Of a DNA stretch of 64,000 nucleotides, positions 23,470 through 35,804 are shown one piece after another. How positions within the stretch are numbered: the first letter of the stretch is position 1; each line of letters starts with the position of its first letter. The DNA comes from Piromyces finnis (Eukaryota > Neocallimastigomycota > Neocallimastigomycetes > Neocallimastigales > Neocallimastigaceae): NCBI GenBank assembly GCA_002104945.1, contig MCFH01000033.1, positions 496,001-560,000 of the forward strand, read 5' to 3'. Position numbers and translations under genes: made by a program. The notes below the pieces were generated by a model. The model did not search any database, was not told the DNA's origin, and saw only the letters and a list, made by a program, of their open reading frames with translations.

Positions 23470-23536
23470 TTTTTCATTAAAGAAAAATTTATAATTCTAC
23501 TTTATATTCAATTGTCTATTTTTCTTTAATGAAAAA
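23470..23536. repeat. 18-bp perfect inverted repeat, 31-base loop
   Basis: The left arm 23470-23487 and right arm 23519-23536 are exact reverse complements (TTTTTCATTAAAGAAAAA). Each arm is followed by a second related pair, TTTATAATTCTACTTT inside the loop and AAAGTATAATTATAAA after the right arm. The whole therefore reads A-B-A'-B'. It lies directly after the 45-bp tandem array. It could form a cruciform or be the remnant of a small inverted-repeat element. Confidence 0.8.
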
Positions 23537-23926
23537 CAAAGTATAATTATAAATATATAAAAACTTTATATTATATGGATTAGGAATACCATTTTTATTT
23601 AAAATAATTGTAAATATTATTACTAATTCTTTTTACAAGAAATACTAATATAATAAATAAAATATGCATTCATATAAAAATTATCAAAAAATGCTACACA
23701 CTTTTATAATGTGTTTATAATATGTTTTATTGGTTTAAGTTGATTAATAAAAAGTATAATATTTATATTAACACGTCTAAGTCAACTCTTCAAATTATTT
23801 TATATTAACTATTTATAATATCTAAATTTTATCATTTTATTTTTTAATATTAATAGTTTATAACTATATTTTGTAAACAATAATATATATTAGTGATCTG
23901 GAATATTATCAAATGAGATGGGCTAT
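23537..23926. other. AT-rich spacer
   Basis: No gene, repeat array or RNA motif seen between the 18-bp inverted repeat and the ATT satellite. Confidence 0.5.
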
Positions 23927-24349
<423 letters not shown>

Positions 24350-25381
24350 ACTGTAAAATTTATCTTTTTATATAAATATAAAAATTAAACTTTATAAATA
24401 TTTATATGTGAATTAATTTCTACATGGTTTTGTTTTAAGAAAGTAATATATTTTTTATATCAATGACTATTATATGACTATTAATAATTAACTTTAGTCT
24501 TTTAACTATCATTAAAATTTATATATATATATAATAAAAAAAAATAAATCATTAATCATTAATACATATTGTTAAAAATAAATTAATGTGTATGAATATT
24601 TATAATTAAAACAAAAATAAATAATTATAGTAATAATAAATTAAAAAATATTATTAACAAAAATTACTCATAAAAATATGTATCAATAGATTGATACATA
24701 TATACATAAATTTTTTAAAAAAAAAAAGTTTGAAATTGGGTAAATTTACTATTTTGTGAAAAACTTTAATAATATCATCATCACATTATTTTAATCTCAT
24801 AATTAAATTTCAACATTCAATTATTTTCATTTTCAATCAGAATGTAAATATATAATATTTAAATAAATAATAATAATAATGAAAACAACTAAATTAAATA
24901 AAAATTAAAATTAAAAGAAAAAAAAAACTAATCCAACAACTTTTTTATTATTCAATTTTTAGAGAAGTAGTTTTATAAATATAGGCTTAAAAAATCTTGA
25001 GATTACTTTTTAATAATTACTGTATATTATCCATTTAAAATAGTTTAATTGTTTTTCCATCTTATATTGGTAAGAAATAAAAAAAAAAAAAAAAAAAAAT
25101 CTTGAGATTATTTGTTTAATGATTCATTATTCATATTGTATGTTTTTAAATAAAAAACAATTTCTTTTTATTTAATTGTTTAATTGTACTCTATAAATTT
25201 AATAGAAAAAAAAAAAAAAGGATAGTTTATAATTTTTATTGTAATACTTAATAACAATTATATTTTATTATTATTATTATTATTATTATTATATCATCAG
25301 AAACTTTTTATTGTTATTTTATCAACGTTATCTTTTGCTTCTTCTAACACCATAACTATTCCATTTTTTAAAAAAAAAAAA
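24350..25381. other. AT-rich spacer and promoter region of the snapin-like gene
   Basis: Homopolymers, a short ATT run at 25266-25291, and no coding or RNA signal. The promoter of the plus-strand gene starting at 25382 should lie at the right end; no specific element could be picked out. Confidence 0.5.
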
Positions 25382-25965
25382 ATGTCAACGTCTAGTACTA
25401 ATAATAATAATTTAATTACGGATTGTCTTACTAGTGAACCTGTTACAGAACCTGTACATTCTTCACCAAAAGCAATGGAAGAAACCAAAAATAATATAAT
25501 GCAAAAAGTAACGCCTTTAATACAAGAATTGGATATGCAAGTCGTAGGCGTAAGACTTTCTCAATTAGAACTCTATAAAGAAATCGAAAGACTTTCTGCA
25601 GGTTTGCATGAATATATTTAGAAACAATATATATATATATAAATAGATGATAGTAAATTATCCTAAAATAATAAAACTAATTTCAGTTAGATACTCAAAA
25701 AGATCAAAAAATATTTTATTTTAAAAAAGTAAAATATCTTTTTTTTATTATTTCATTCCTAATTTTATTTATATAAATATATACTATGTTTTTTTTATCT
25801 TATATAGAATTACAACTTTGTCAAGACTTGCCTGAAATGCCTCAAGTAAGTGATGGTATTCAACGACTTCAAAACCTTCAAAAACGAATTCAAACTATCA
25901 ATAAAACATTACGTGTAGTACAGGATCGTCTAAATCGTGTCGCAAACATCAATAATATACAATAA
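25382..25965 (+). CDS. Snapin / BLOC-1 subunit 7-like coiled-coil protein
   Basis: Two exons, 25382-25601 and 25808-25965, give 125 residues. The junction restores the continuous family motif LSAELQLCQDLPEM. Residues 1-35 are Ser/Thr/Asn-rich. Residues about 40-120 are a helical coiled coil matching the snapin pattern: PLIQELDMQV, RLSQLELYKEIERL, then LQNLQKRIQTINKTL and VQDRLNRV. Snapin is a subunit of BLOC-1 and BORC, which act in endosome and lysosome-related vesicle traffic and bind SNAREs. The length is near the usual 110-140. The donor is GTTTGC rather than GTATGT/GTAAGT, but the exon ends in CAG. Alternatives are other short BLOC-1/BORC coiled-coil subunits. Confidence 0.75.
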
Positions 25966-26339
25966 ATATTAAAAAAGATTCAAAAAAAAATATAAATCTA
26001 TTATTACACATCGATACTTATTACTTTTCAAAATAAAAATATATTTTTTACACACAATTTATACACTTTCTCAACACATTAAAATTTTATTTATACATAA
26101 TATATTTTTTATTTTTTTATTTTATTTACATTTTAATAAATATAATCAATCACAGCCTAGCTTACCTAAAAATTTTACATTTAAAAATTTAAATAAATTA
26201 GAATTTATATATATTGTTGATTTGTTTTAAATTTAAAACATGAAATTATTATCAAATCAGCAAGCTATTTTATATCCTCAAGCATTAAGTTTTATTTCAT
26301 TCACTAAATTTTAATTTATTCAATATATAATCCTACAAC
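25966..26339. other. 3' flank of the snapin-like gene
   Basis: AT-rich, no coding frame. On the minus strand it may hold the 3' end of the proposed snoRNA host transcript, but no boundary can be seen. Confidence 0.4.
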
Positions 26340-26576
26340 ATTCACAATAATAAAGCGTTTGCACAAAGTACAACCAAGTTAAAATCGTAAATATCTTGGA
26401 TTATACATTTCCTAAAATAAAATTTAACAAACTTCCTAAAACTCTCTATTTAATTTCCTTTAGGCATTGAAACGGTGAATAAAAGAAAACCTTTTATTCG
26501 GTGTTTCTCCTCCTAATATCTATTAAACAGACACCTTACATAGAATGGATTTAACTAATTGTCATCACGATAACAA
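26340..26576 (-). ncRNA. Possible exon of a non-coding snoRNA host transcript
   Basis: An island of clearly higher sequence complexity than the surrounding DNA, without a long open frame on either strand. It follows a splice acceptor (TTTTTTAG, minus strand, ending at 26577) that closes the snoRNA-bearing intron. It contains a perfect 9-bp hairpin, GAATAAAAG-AAAAC-CTTTTATTC (26477-26499), with further ACC/GGT and AAAC/GTTT symmetry outside. A GTGATGA box lies near its 5' end, but no matching D box was found. The call rests on context; RNA data would decide it. Confidence 0.35.
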
Positions 26577-26815
26577 CTAAAAAATATAATTATACTATAT
26601 AAAAATATTTACCTAAAAAAATAATTATAATAAAAATATATTAATATCTAATATTATTATAATTTTATTTTATAAATAAAATATTTAATAATAATTATTT
26701 ATGATCAGAACAAATTGTCCACATAATCTTTTCAGTCAGGGATAACTTTAATAGATACTAGGTATCAGTCATCATATAAATAATTATTAATAATAATTAT
26801 TTTTTTAATATTTAC
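26577..26815 (-). other. Probable host intron of the snoRNA
   Basis: On the minus strand the snoRNA is preceded by AAAAG|GTAAATATT (donor at 26815) about 40 bases before its C box. It is followed by TTTTTTTAG (26613), which runs straight into GTAAATATT, and then by TTTTTTAG (26577). GTAAAT is a donor used repeatedly by spliced genes in this window. The intron could end at 26613 or 26577. The 36 bases between them are too short to be an ordinary second intron. No exon with coding potential flanks it. Confidence 0.45.
26691..26787 (-). ncRNA. Box C/D snoRNA, snR38-like (large-subunit rRNA 2'-O-methylation guide)
   Basis: On the minus strand: C box ATGATGA (26769-26775), D' box CTGA (26732-26735), D box CTGA (26705-26708), and a perfect 12-bp terminal stem (26776-26787 with 26691-26702). 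The guide before D' is AGTTATCCCTG (26737-26747). It is complementary to CAGGGATAACT of the highly conserved large-subunit rRNA segment around the peptidyl transferase centre. By the box-plus-five rule the modified base is the middle G of GGG, paired with 26740. By my numbering this is yeast 25S G2815, the snR38 site. The boxes, stem and guide are seen directly; the snR38 identity is from memory of rRNA numbering. The guide upstream of D is not assigned. Confidence 0.88.
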
Positions 26816-29800
26816 CTTTTTCTTCCTTTGTAATTGCTTTTAATTTTTACTCAAAATATTAACATTAGTATATTATTAATATTTTTTATTACTTAATGAG
26901 ATAGATTAATTTAAAAAAAAACAAAAAATAATTCTTAAACAATAATTTTCCAGAAATGATTGGGTATTATTGATTAATCCAATCATAGTATTATTTGTAT
27001 TTATTATTCATAAATTTAAATGTTAAATATAAGAACAATAATTATTTGTTAGTATACACTTAAATTATAAATTTTTTTTATTTTATCATTGTATATAATT
27101 TATTAATACAAAATACAATTATTATTATTAAATTAATTATTTTTCATTTTAATTATTTCAAGTAATGAGGGTTAGTTTAAAATATTGGGTTAGATTATAT
27201 AAGTAAAGAATTTATATAGTTAGTTTTTCTAGTATGACAATTTCAAAAATATTATATATTTAAAATAATAATAATATGCCAAAGTATTATAAACATTATT
27301 TTTTATTAATATTTATCGTTTGTAATAAATATTTTATATTTAAAGTGATTATTTAAATATTTTAAAATATAACATTTACATATATTTCTTTATAATAAAG
27401 CTTCCTTCTTGTTCTTTTTTGTTAAACTCGAAATTTACCTATTTTAATTCTTGTAGTGTTGTTAAAATATTATTTTTTTATCCCTTCGTAATAATAGATG
27501 AAATTGTGATATGTTAATTTTTTTTTATTCTTTTTGAAAACTTTACATATTACACAATTTCAATCAATTCTTTTTTATTATTTATATCATCTTTAAAAAG
27601 TTCGAAACTAGATACAATTTTACAAAATAAACTTTAATAACAAAAAATTATTATTATTATTATTTTTTTGATATTTAGTAATATAGTAATATTATAAATG
27701 CTTTATATATTTAGGTACATTGAAAAATTATTATTGCTATAACATTATTCTGTGATAAATGTATTAAATAATTAATATATTTAGCAATTAAATAATATTT
27801 AATATACATTTTTATAATATACAAAAATAATCAGAGATTTAAATATTTAATTTTTTTCTTCTTCTATTTACCATCAATAAATTTTAACAAAACATTTTTA
27901 TTATTTCTCTAATTTCAGTTTCAATATTATTTAATTTATTACAAAAAATAGTTATAATATCATTTATATATATATATATATATTTTTTTTCCTTTTAATA
28001 TTATATTTAAAATTAAGACTAAACCCATTATTACATTTTTCAAAAGAAACATTATTTCTTTTGATACATTTTATAATAAACTTTTGTAAGATCTGAGTAT
28101 AATTTAAATTTTTATTTTCTCTTCTTTATAATTTTTTATTAGTTTATCACAAAAAAAAAAAAAAAAAAAATAGGTAATAAAGAAATGTTTTTTAAATAAG
28201 GATGATGGTGACAATACCAACAATGAAAATAATTAAGAAATTTGTTCTGAAATTAAAGGAATTTCAGTTGATCGTAATGGTGTTTTTATATATACTAAAA
28301 AAAAAAAGTGAAAGAATATAAGAATAACGAAAAATTAGTTTTATGCATTGCCTATTCTTTTATTAAAAAAGATATTTTTTAAAAAAAATATCATTTATTT
28401 TCTATATTTAATTATTTTTTATTAAAATAATGTTATTGATAATGTATTATTTTTAAATAATTGAATACTAATACTAATGCTAATACTAATAATAGATCTA
28501 TCTAGTTACCTATAGTTAATACAAAATAAAGATAATGTTTTATTACAGTTTTTTATTTATATTTGAAATATTAATCTAATTTTGAATGTTAGTTTAATAA
28601 TAATTAAAGTTTTAAACTAATTAATAAATTTGAAAAATCATATTAATAAATATTATTATAAAAAATAATGATAAATTAATTTAGTTAATTATTTACAATT
28701 ATTTACAGAATTTATAATTATACCTACATATTTTTTTTTATTTAATAATAAATGGTAAAACTAATAATAATAGTATAATCATTTAATGAAATATATATTA
28801 TAAGGAAATATATAATTAGTAGGTAATTTAGCTCTTTAGATATATATATAGTATTGTTACATTTATACTATTTAATATTGTTATTGTTATTATTGATAAT
28901 ATTACTGTGTGCTTTTAATTACATTTTTTTGTATATAGCTTTATACATTATTTTATTTTTATTAAAATGATTTAATATGCTGATTTTCCAATAATATTTA
29001 AGAGTATTAATTTATATCATCAAAACTTTAATAATTTTTTTATTTTTTTTTTGCTAATTCCATAGTATTCTTTTTTCATTAGTATTTTTTTTCTGTTTTT
29101 TAAAGTAAAAAAAAAAAAAAAAAAAAGAAAAAAATTGAACTTTGAAACTTTTTTTTTTTTTTTAAGAAATAAAAAATAATAATAATAATAAAAGCAATAT
29201 TTTCAAAGTTAATAAAAATACTATAAAATATTGAAACTAAAAAATACCCATAATATTATTATCTTTATTTATTTATTTATGAAAAATAATTCAAATTTAT
29301 ATAAATAATAATAATAGTTTTCAATCAATAATATTAAAATAACTTATTCTATAAAAACAAAATTAAAACAAATAAATACACAAAAATAAAAACTAAAATT
29401 AAAATAATAATAATAATAATAACAAAAACATACATACATTTTTTTATTTTTTAAAAAAATAATCAATTTGCTAATTTTCTCATTCAATTCAACCAAATTT
29501 CCTTATAAAGACAAAATTATATATTATAATAATAAATTAAGGTAAATATTAATAAAATGTTTATATATATATCACTACTTTTTAAAATATAAATATTCGT
29601 ATTTATACTTTTAAAAACATATTAGTTAATGTAAATATTCAAAAATTATTATGATATTTTCAATATTAACATTTAAAAAACAAGCATAATATATGAAAAT
29701 ATCATATGATAATTGTTATCCTGTTATTCTATTGGAAAATATTTAATAAATAAAAATAATAAAAAAATATATTTTTTTTTAAAAGTATTTTTTAAATACC

Positions 29801-30214
29801 TACAGGCGTTGTAAATTTTGATACGATAAAATTATAATTAAAATTAGCTTTTTCTTCTTTTTTTTCTTTATTTTTCTTTTATTAAAATAACAACAACAAC
29901 AATAATAATAAAACAAAAATTAAGAAATAAAAAATAATAAAAGGAATAAGAAAAAGAATAAAAAATAAAGATTACAATAAATAAAAATATAAAAATAGAG
30001 TAGGATAATATAAATAAAATAATAATACTACTTTAAATAAAAATTATATACAATTTTTAATTTTGTTATTTATGTAATATACACTTTTTCTTTTTTTTTC
30101 CTTTTTTTATATCTCGTTATATAACTAATTATTTTCATTTGAATTTTATTTAATAAAATATAACGATAAAATAAATATTTATTTTACAATAATAGAATAT
30201 ATATATATAATAAA
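26816..30214. other. AT-rich intergenic region
   Basis: About 3.4 kb with poly-A/T runs and short ATT/AAT runs. No supported gene. A short coding-like stretch at 28201-28310 is treated separately. The right end must contain the acyltransferase promoter. Confidence 0.5.
28201..28310 (+). pseudogene. Short coding-like relic
   Basis: Read in frame from 28201, this gives DDGDNTNNENN, a TAA stop, then EICSEIKGISVDRNGVFIYT before an A-run. The codon mix (GAT, GTT, GGT, CGT) is like real exons nearby and unlike the surrounding DNA. There is no start codon, no clear splice sites and an internal stop. It may be a gene fragment or an unrecognised exon; no family is recognised. Confidence 0.25.
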
Positions 30215-31055
30215 ATGTGTAATCCAGTTATTGGAACTATAGAAGCTGTATTATATACCACTATTTGTGTTGGGTAAATATTTATTATTTATATCTATAA
30301 TTTAATAATTGTAGGAGTACTTTTAATTTGCTATTCATTTTTTCTTTTATTTAATTTATATTTAATATATAAATGTTTAAATAATTATTAAATAATAATA
30401 TGTACAATCTTAAATGGTTATTAATTTTTACAATATAATATATTTTATTATTTTTTTTTTAATTAAAAATTACATAGTACATGTTTAATTGGAAATTTTT
30501 TCCAAATTTTATCTTATGCAATTTATCCATTTAATAAACAACTATTTAATGATATTAATGGATTCTTAGCAAGTTTTGTATGGAAAGTATTACAATTTAT
30601 ATTCGAAAATATAAGACATGGAAAAGTTACTTATAGTGGTGATTTACTTCCATACGATGAATCTGCTATTGTTCTTGCCAATCACAGATCTTATATCGAT
30701 TTTTGTAAGTTTTTTCTCGAGAAAGGATTATTAAATGGGAACATTAAAACCTTCATTATAAATATTGTTATTTTTTTTCTTATATTTTATATGATATGTA
30801 ATACATTTATTTATTGTTAAATGTTATTATATAAAATATTAAATATTTTATTTCAATTAAATAATTTATAATTTAATAGACCTTATTCATTTTGTTGCCA
30901 TGAGAAAGAAGCAATTACCAAATTTAAAGGTTTTAGATACTACTTCTAATAATATATATTTTTAAGATACAAAATTATAAATAAGAAATGAATCTTTTAT
31001 GTAATTAAAATTAATCCATTTATTTATACTAAATATTATATCATTATATTATTGC

Positions 31056-31086
<31 letters not shown>

Positions 31087-32291
31087 TATTAATACTTAAT
31101 AGTATTTCTTAAAGGATTCATTAAAATTCGTAAGTACTTAACTTTTTATAATAAATATAATTGAAATATAATTAAATATTATAATATCGATATATTAATA
31201 TTCTAAAATATTATTTTTTATTATAATTATAATTGATAATGACAATACTATTTTATTAATTAAAATATTTAAATATTTTTAATAATCACGACGTTTAATA
31301 CAAATAATAACAACATATATATTATTATACAAAATTATAACTGTTATTTAATAAAATGCGTTTTTTTGTAATATACTTTTTGGTAATGCAGTTACCAGCC
31401 TTCGGATGGGGTATGTACTTTATGAAAATGATTTTTGTTAAGCGTGATTGGACTAGTGACAAGAAGAAGATTGAAGAAACCTTTGCTCAAATTAAGAGTT
31501 TAACTACTAATGTATGGATCATCTCTTACTTAGAAGGAAGTAGAATTACTCCAGAAAAAGTTAAAGCTGTAAGTTTATTTTTTATTTGCCTTTTAATATT
31601 TATATAAATATATAAAATATAAATTAAATTTATATTTTCTTATGTTTTCTTTTTTATTATTTATACAATAATTTAGAGTCAAGAATTTTCAAAGAAGAAG
31701 GGTTATCCAATTCTTGAAAATGTTTTAATCCCACGTACAAGAGGTTTCATTGCTACTCTTAATGTAATATTTTTTTTATCTAAAAATAAGATAGTTAAAC
31801 AAATTAGTTTTTTTACATTAATAACCATTTTTATTTATTTATTATCATCATCATTACATACAATTTTGCATATGTATATTTATTGTTATATTACACCTAC
31901 TATATTATTGAAAATAAAGACTTTCAGAGAAGAAAAAGTAAAGTATATTTATGATTTTACTCTTGTTTATGGACATGAAAAGAGAGGATATGGTGTCTAT
32001 CCATCTATGCCAAGAATTTTTATGGGTAGAATTGATAATGGATATAGATTCCACATTCATGTTAGACGTATCCCAATTTCTTCTATTCCAACTGAAGATG
32101 AAGAAATTACTAAATGGGCTGTTCAACTTTACAAAGAAAAGAATGATTTCTTAGAAGAAATGAAACATAATTGGACTGATAATATTGATTTAATTGATCC
32201 AGTTATGACTCCAGACGATATCAAAAAGGATAATTCTCAAGAAGATCTTAAAAATGATAATTCTCAAGATGATGTTAAGAAAGAAAACTAA
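30215..32291 (+). CDS. Lysophospholipid acyltransferase (LCLAT1/AGPAT-like, PlsC family)
   Basis: Seven exons: 30215-30273, 30478-30704, 30880-30929, 31103-31129, 31392-31568, 31677-31763, 31920-32291. Together they give 332 residues with every junction in frame. An N-terminal membrane segment (about 5-38) is followed by the acyltransferase motif NHRSYID (Asn88-Asp94, the NHX4D catalytic box), EGSR (169-172), and PRTRG (199-203). These motifs and the LPAFGW block fit the lysocardiolipin/lysophosphatidylinositol acyltransferase branch. The enzyme moves an acyl group from acyl-CoA to a lysophospholipid at ER or mitochondrial membranes. The C-terminal 30 residues carry a repeated DDIKKDNSQ-type acidic tail. 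Exon 4 is a 27-base microexon, needed to keep the family sequence continuous. The exon 3 donor is GTTTTA, which is unusual. The exact substrate cannot be read from the sequence. Confidence 0.9.
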
Positions 32292-32592
32292 AATTTATAG
32301 AGTTAAGAAAAGAAAAAGTTTTAATAAATAACAATTAATTTTTTTTTTTTTTATTATGAATAAGAATATATATATAATTTTTTTAAAAAAAGCTAAAAAA
32401 AAATAAAAAAACAGCAAACAAAAAAGCATACATTATAATTTTATCGATGTAAAAACCATAGTAATATTTAAATTTGAAATAGTTAAAATAAAGCAAATAA
32501 AATAAAATAAAATAAAAAAAAAAAAAGAAATATAATTATATAACCACCAAGTTTGAAAATTCTTTTGTTTATTTATTTATTTATTTATACTT

Positions 32593-32626
<34 letters not shown>

Positions 32627-32994
32627 TAATAGAAATAAAAATAAAAATAATAGTAGTAATAGTAATAGTAAAAATGTCATTTCAGGCATCATTATAATTT
32701 ATTAATATAGTTCAATTCATTTGGAGATATCCTTTAACCTATTATTATTAATAATATTATTATACATATAATATTTATATATTATCTTTTAAAATCTTAA
32801 CCATATTTTAAAATTTATATACATAAACTTTAAATTGTATAATTTTTTTTTTTTTTTTTTTTACAAAAATCTTTTTTATTTATTATAAAAAATAATAAAT
32901 ATTTTTTTAATTTTTAATAGAAATAATAATAATATTCATAGTTATAATAGAATAATAGAAATAAAAAAATATTAAAGCTTAATAATAATAAAAA
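32292..32994. other. Intergenic, T-rich
   Basis: 3' flank of the acyltransferase and promoter of the next gene. It holds long T-runs (about 32597-32624 and 32846-32863) and AAAT-type repeats. No gene seen. Confidence 0.5.
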
Positions 32995-34496
32995 ATGGAA
33001 CATAAAGGAGGTATATGTTTTATAAAAATGCGTATTATTATGTCATTTATGTCATTGTAAAGTTTTTTTTTTTTTTTTTTTTTTTTTATTTTAAAATAGA
33101 TATAATTTATTAAAATCTATATTTTATTACATAAAAGATTTTACAATACGATATGATGAATTAGAATATATTGATGAAAATAAACAATTGATTGAAAAAT
33201 TATGTTGTTCTATATGTAAACTTCCTTTTCAACCTTCATCCGTGAGATTAAAATGTGGGCATATTTTTTGTAAGGAACATATTAATGATCTTATGAATAA
33301 TTTAAATAATGTTGTTGTTTGTGCTATTGATAATAATCAAACCAATGTTGATGAAATTAAACCAGAAACAATCATTACTTCTACAGCAGATACTCTTAAG
33401 ATTAAATGTCCTTATCATCGACAAGGATGTACATGGGAAGGTCGTCGTAGTAATCTTTTAGGTCATTGGAAAAATAATTGTAAATATGTGTTATATAATT
33501 GTTCCTTCCCACATTGTCCATATAAATGTGTCAAAGAAAAAATAGAAGAACATGAAAAATACTGTCAGTGGAAACCTTATGAATGTTTTAATTTTAATTG
33601 TTCTTTTAAAGGTATTCTAAAAGATAAAGAAGAACATAACAAGGTTTGTCAATGGAAATTAGTGAAATGTCCTAATGAAAATTGTAATTTGGAAATTGCT
33701 AGATGTAAATTTATGGTACATTATTGGCTTTATTTATTAACTAAAAACCATATATATATACATATTAAATTTCATGTTCCAAAAAAAAAAAAATAATAAT
33801 TATTTTTATTTGAATATATAAATTTTTAAAACATTATTATTATTATTATTATTATTATTTTTTGATAAAAGGATCATAAATGGAAGTGTTGTAATCAAGT
33901 TAGAGATTTGAATTTTTTAATAGAGAAGAGTAACTACCTTCATAAAATTTGTTCTTCTCAATATCGAAAATTAAAATATTTGAAAAAACGTTATGAAATG
34001 CAACAAAAAATATTAGAAAAAAATGAAGGTAATTATATATATAAATATTATTAATATTTTAGTATTATTATTTAGAAATTTTTAAATGAAGCAATAATTC
34101 ATTATGAAAATGAAAATATAATTATAATATATTTTTTTTTTAAAAAAAATATTTTATATGGATAATATCATTTATTGTTGTTATATTTAATATTATTCAA
34201 ATAATGATAAATTTACAATATATAATATATCATAATACAATACTATTATAAATAATTGAAATTGTTATTATCGGAATTAATGGATTGTAAATTATAATAG
34301 AACTCTATTCAATTTTCCCAATTTATAGTCTACATTTAGCAACTGGTATACCTCATTGTATAAATCCAATAGAGAAATCCCATATCATTAAATTATCAGA
34401 GGATTTGTTGTGCGCAACTCATTTAAATCCAGGTAATGTGGATAGATATATATATTTTTTTGTTGATTTTTGATTATTTTAATAAACTCATTAAGA

Positions 34497-34544
<48 letters not shown>

Positions 34545-35804
34545 TATTATATATTATTTATCTAATTCCCAAATTTAAATAATAAATATTAATGTATAGG
34601 GCAGGAAATAGGTTCTGTTATATCTAATTGTCATATACCATTAAATCAGGATATTTACTATTATGAAGTTAAAATTATAAGTGAAAAAAAAGGGTATTAT
34701 TAAAAAAAAAAAAAAAAGATATTATAAATAAATGATAAAAGCAAATTATTTAATATAATATATTTTAAATATTTTAATGACAACGATATATAATTTATAA
34801 TATAATATATTATACTTTTGATGATAACAAAGATCGCAAGAAATTGGAATTGGTTTTTGTGGATTTTTAGATAATACAAGTAAAACTGATATTATGCCAG
34901 GTAAATTTCAAGGTTTTTTTTTTTTTTTTTTGAATATGCTATAAAATAATGGTAGTTCATTTATATTAATAAAATATATATAATAAAAGGTTGGAAGATT
35001 AATTCATGGGGATATCATGGAGATAATGGAAATTCATATAATGAAAAAGGTTTTGGTACAGAATATGGACCAACTTATGGTGGTGGTGATATTATTGGTT
35101 GCGGATATAGTGCTATTAATAAATCGATTTTCTTTACAAAGAATGGTGAATTTTTAGGTAATATAAAATATATTATAATTATAACAATGCATATAATAAT
35201 AAAATAAAATCATGAATATAATATTTAATTTTTATCCCTTTTATTATATAGGATATATTCAAGGAACTGTCTGGAATAAACATTTAAAACTTTATCCAAT
35301 GATTGGCATGAATGAAGGAAAAATAAAAATTAATTTTGGTAATGAAAAATTTATGTATAATATTGAAGAAAACTATAGTGGTATGTTAATAAATTTATAC
35401 AAACATACAATATATAATAATTATTTTAAATTTTAACAAACTAATGCTATTTATATATACATATATAATACTTATAATAATAATATTTATTTTAATATTT
35501 ACATAAATATTAATAATAACAATAAAAAATAAAATAACAATTTCATATTATAGAATTATTAAAACCTTTTAATAAGAAAAAGGTAGATGAAAATGAAGAA
35601 CAGGCTGATAATATAGGAAATGATAGTTCTGAAGAAGATGCAGAAGATAATAATGATAATGATAATGATTCAAATGATGAAGTAAATGAAAATTTTGAGA
35701 ATGATAATGATAGTGATGAATATCTTTATGATGAAAGTAGTGAAGAGAATAGTATGTATGATTCAAGTATAAGTGAAATGAGTTCATTAGTGATATCCCA
35801 ATAA
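32995..35804 (+). CDS. RING-like / TRAF-type zinc finger / SPRY protein
   Basis: Nine exons: 32995-33010, 33138-33715, 33872-34028, 34340-34432, 34600-34693, 34833-34900, 34990-35157, 35252-35380, 35554-35804, giving 517 residues. An incomplete RING is at 29-53 (C29, C32, C45, H47, C50, then H53). Four TRAF-type zinc fingers follow (about 96-220), the first a classic C-x6-C-x11-H-x5-C (CPYHRQGC...HWKNNC). Next come a basic helix (about 230-250) and a B30.2/SPRY domain (about 282-434) with YYYEVKI, EIGIGFCG, a WGYHGDNG block, GGDIIGCGY, FFTKNGEFLG and LYPMIGM. The tail after 445 is acidic, Asp/Glu/Asn-rich. In related proteins, RING plus TRAF fingers mark ubiquitin-ligase adaptors, and SPRY binds protein partners. 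Without the last RING cysteine pair, ligase activity is uncertain. Exon 1 is only 16 bases; the in-frame joining GGA-GAT supports it. Confidence 0.85.

Noticed and set aside
27168-27194. Two GGGTTAG words, telomere-like
   Set aside because: Only two scattered copies, not a tandem array.
28201-28250. Possible box C/D pair (GATGATG ... CTGA)
   Set aside because: The C box does not fit the consensus well, there is no terminal stem, and the guide matches no rRNA segment I know.
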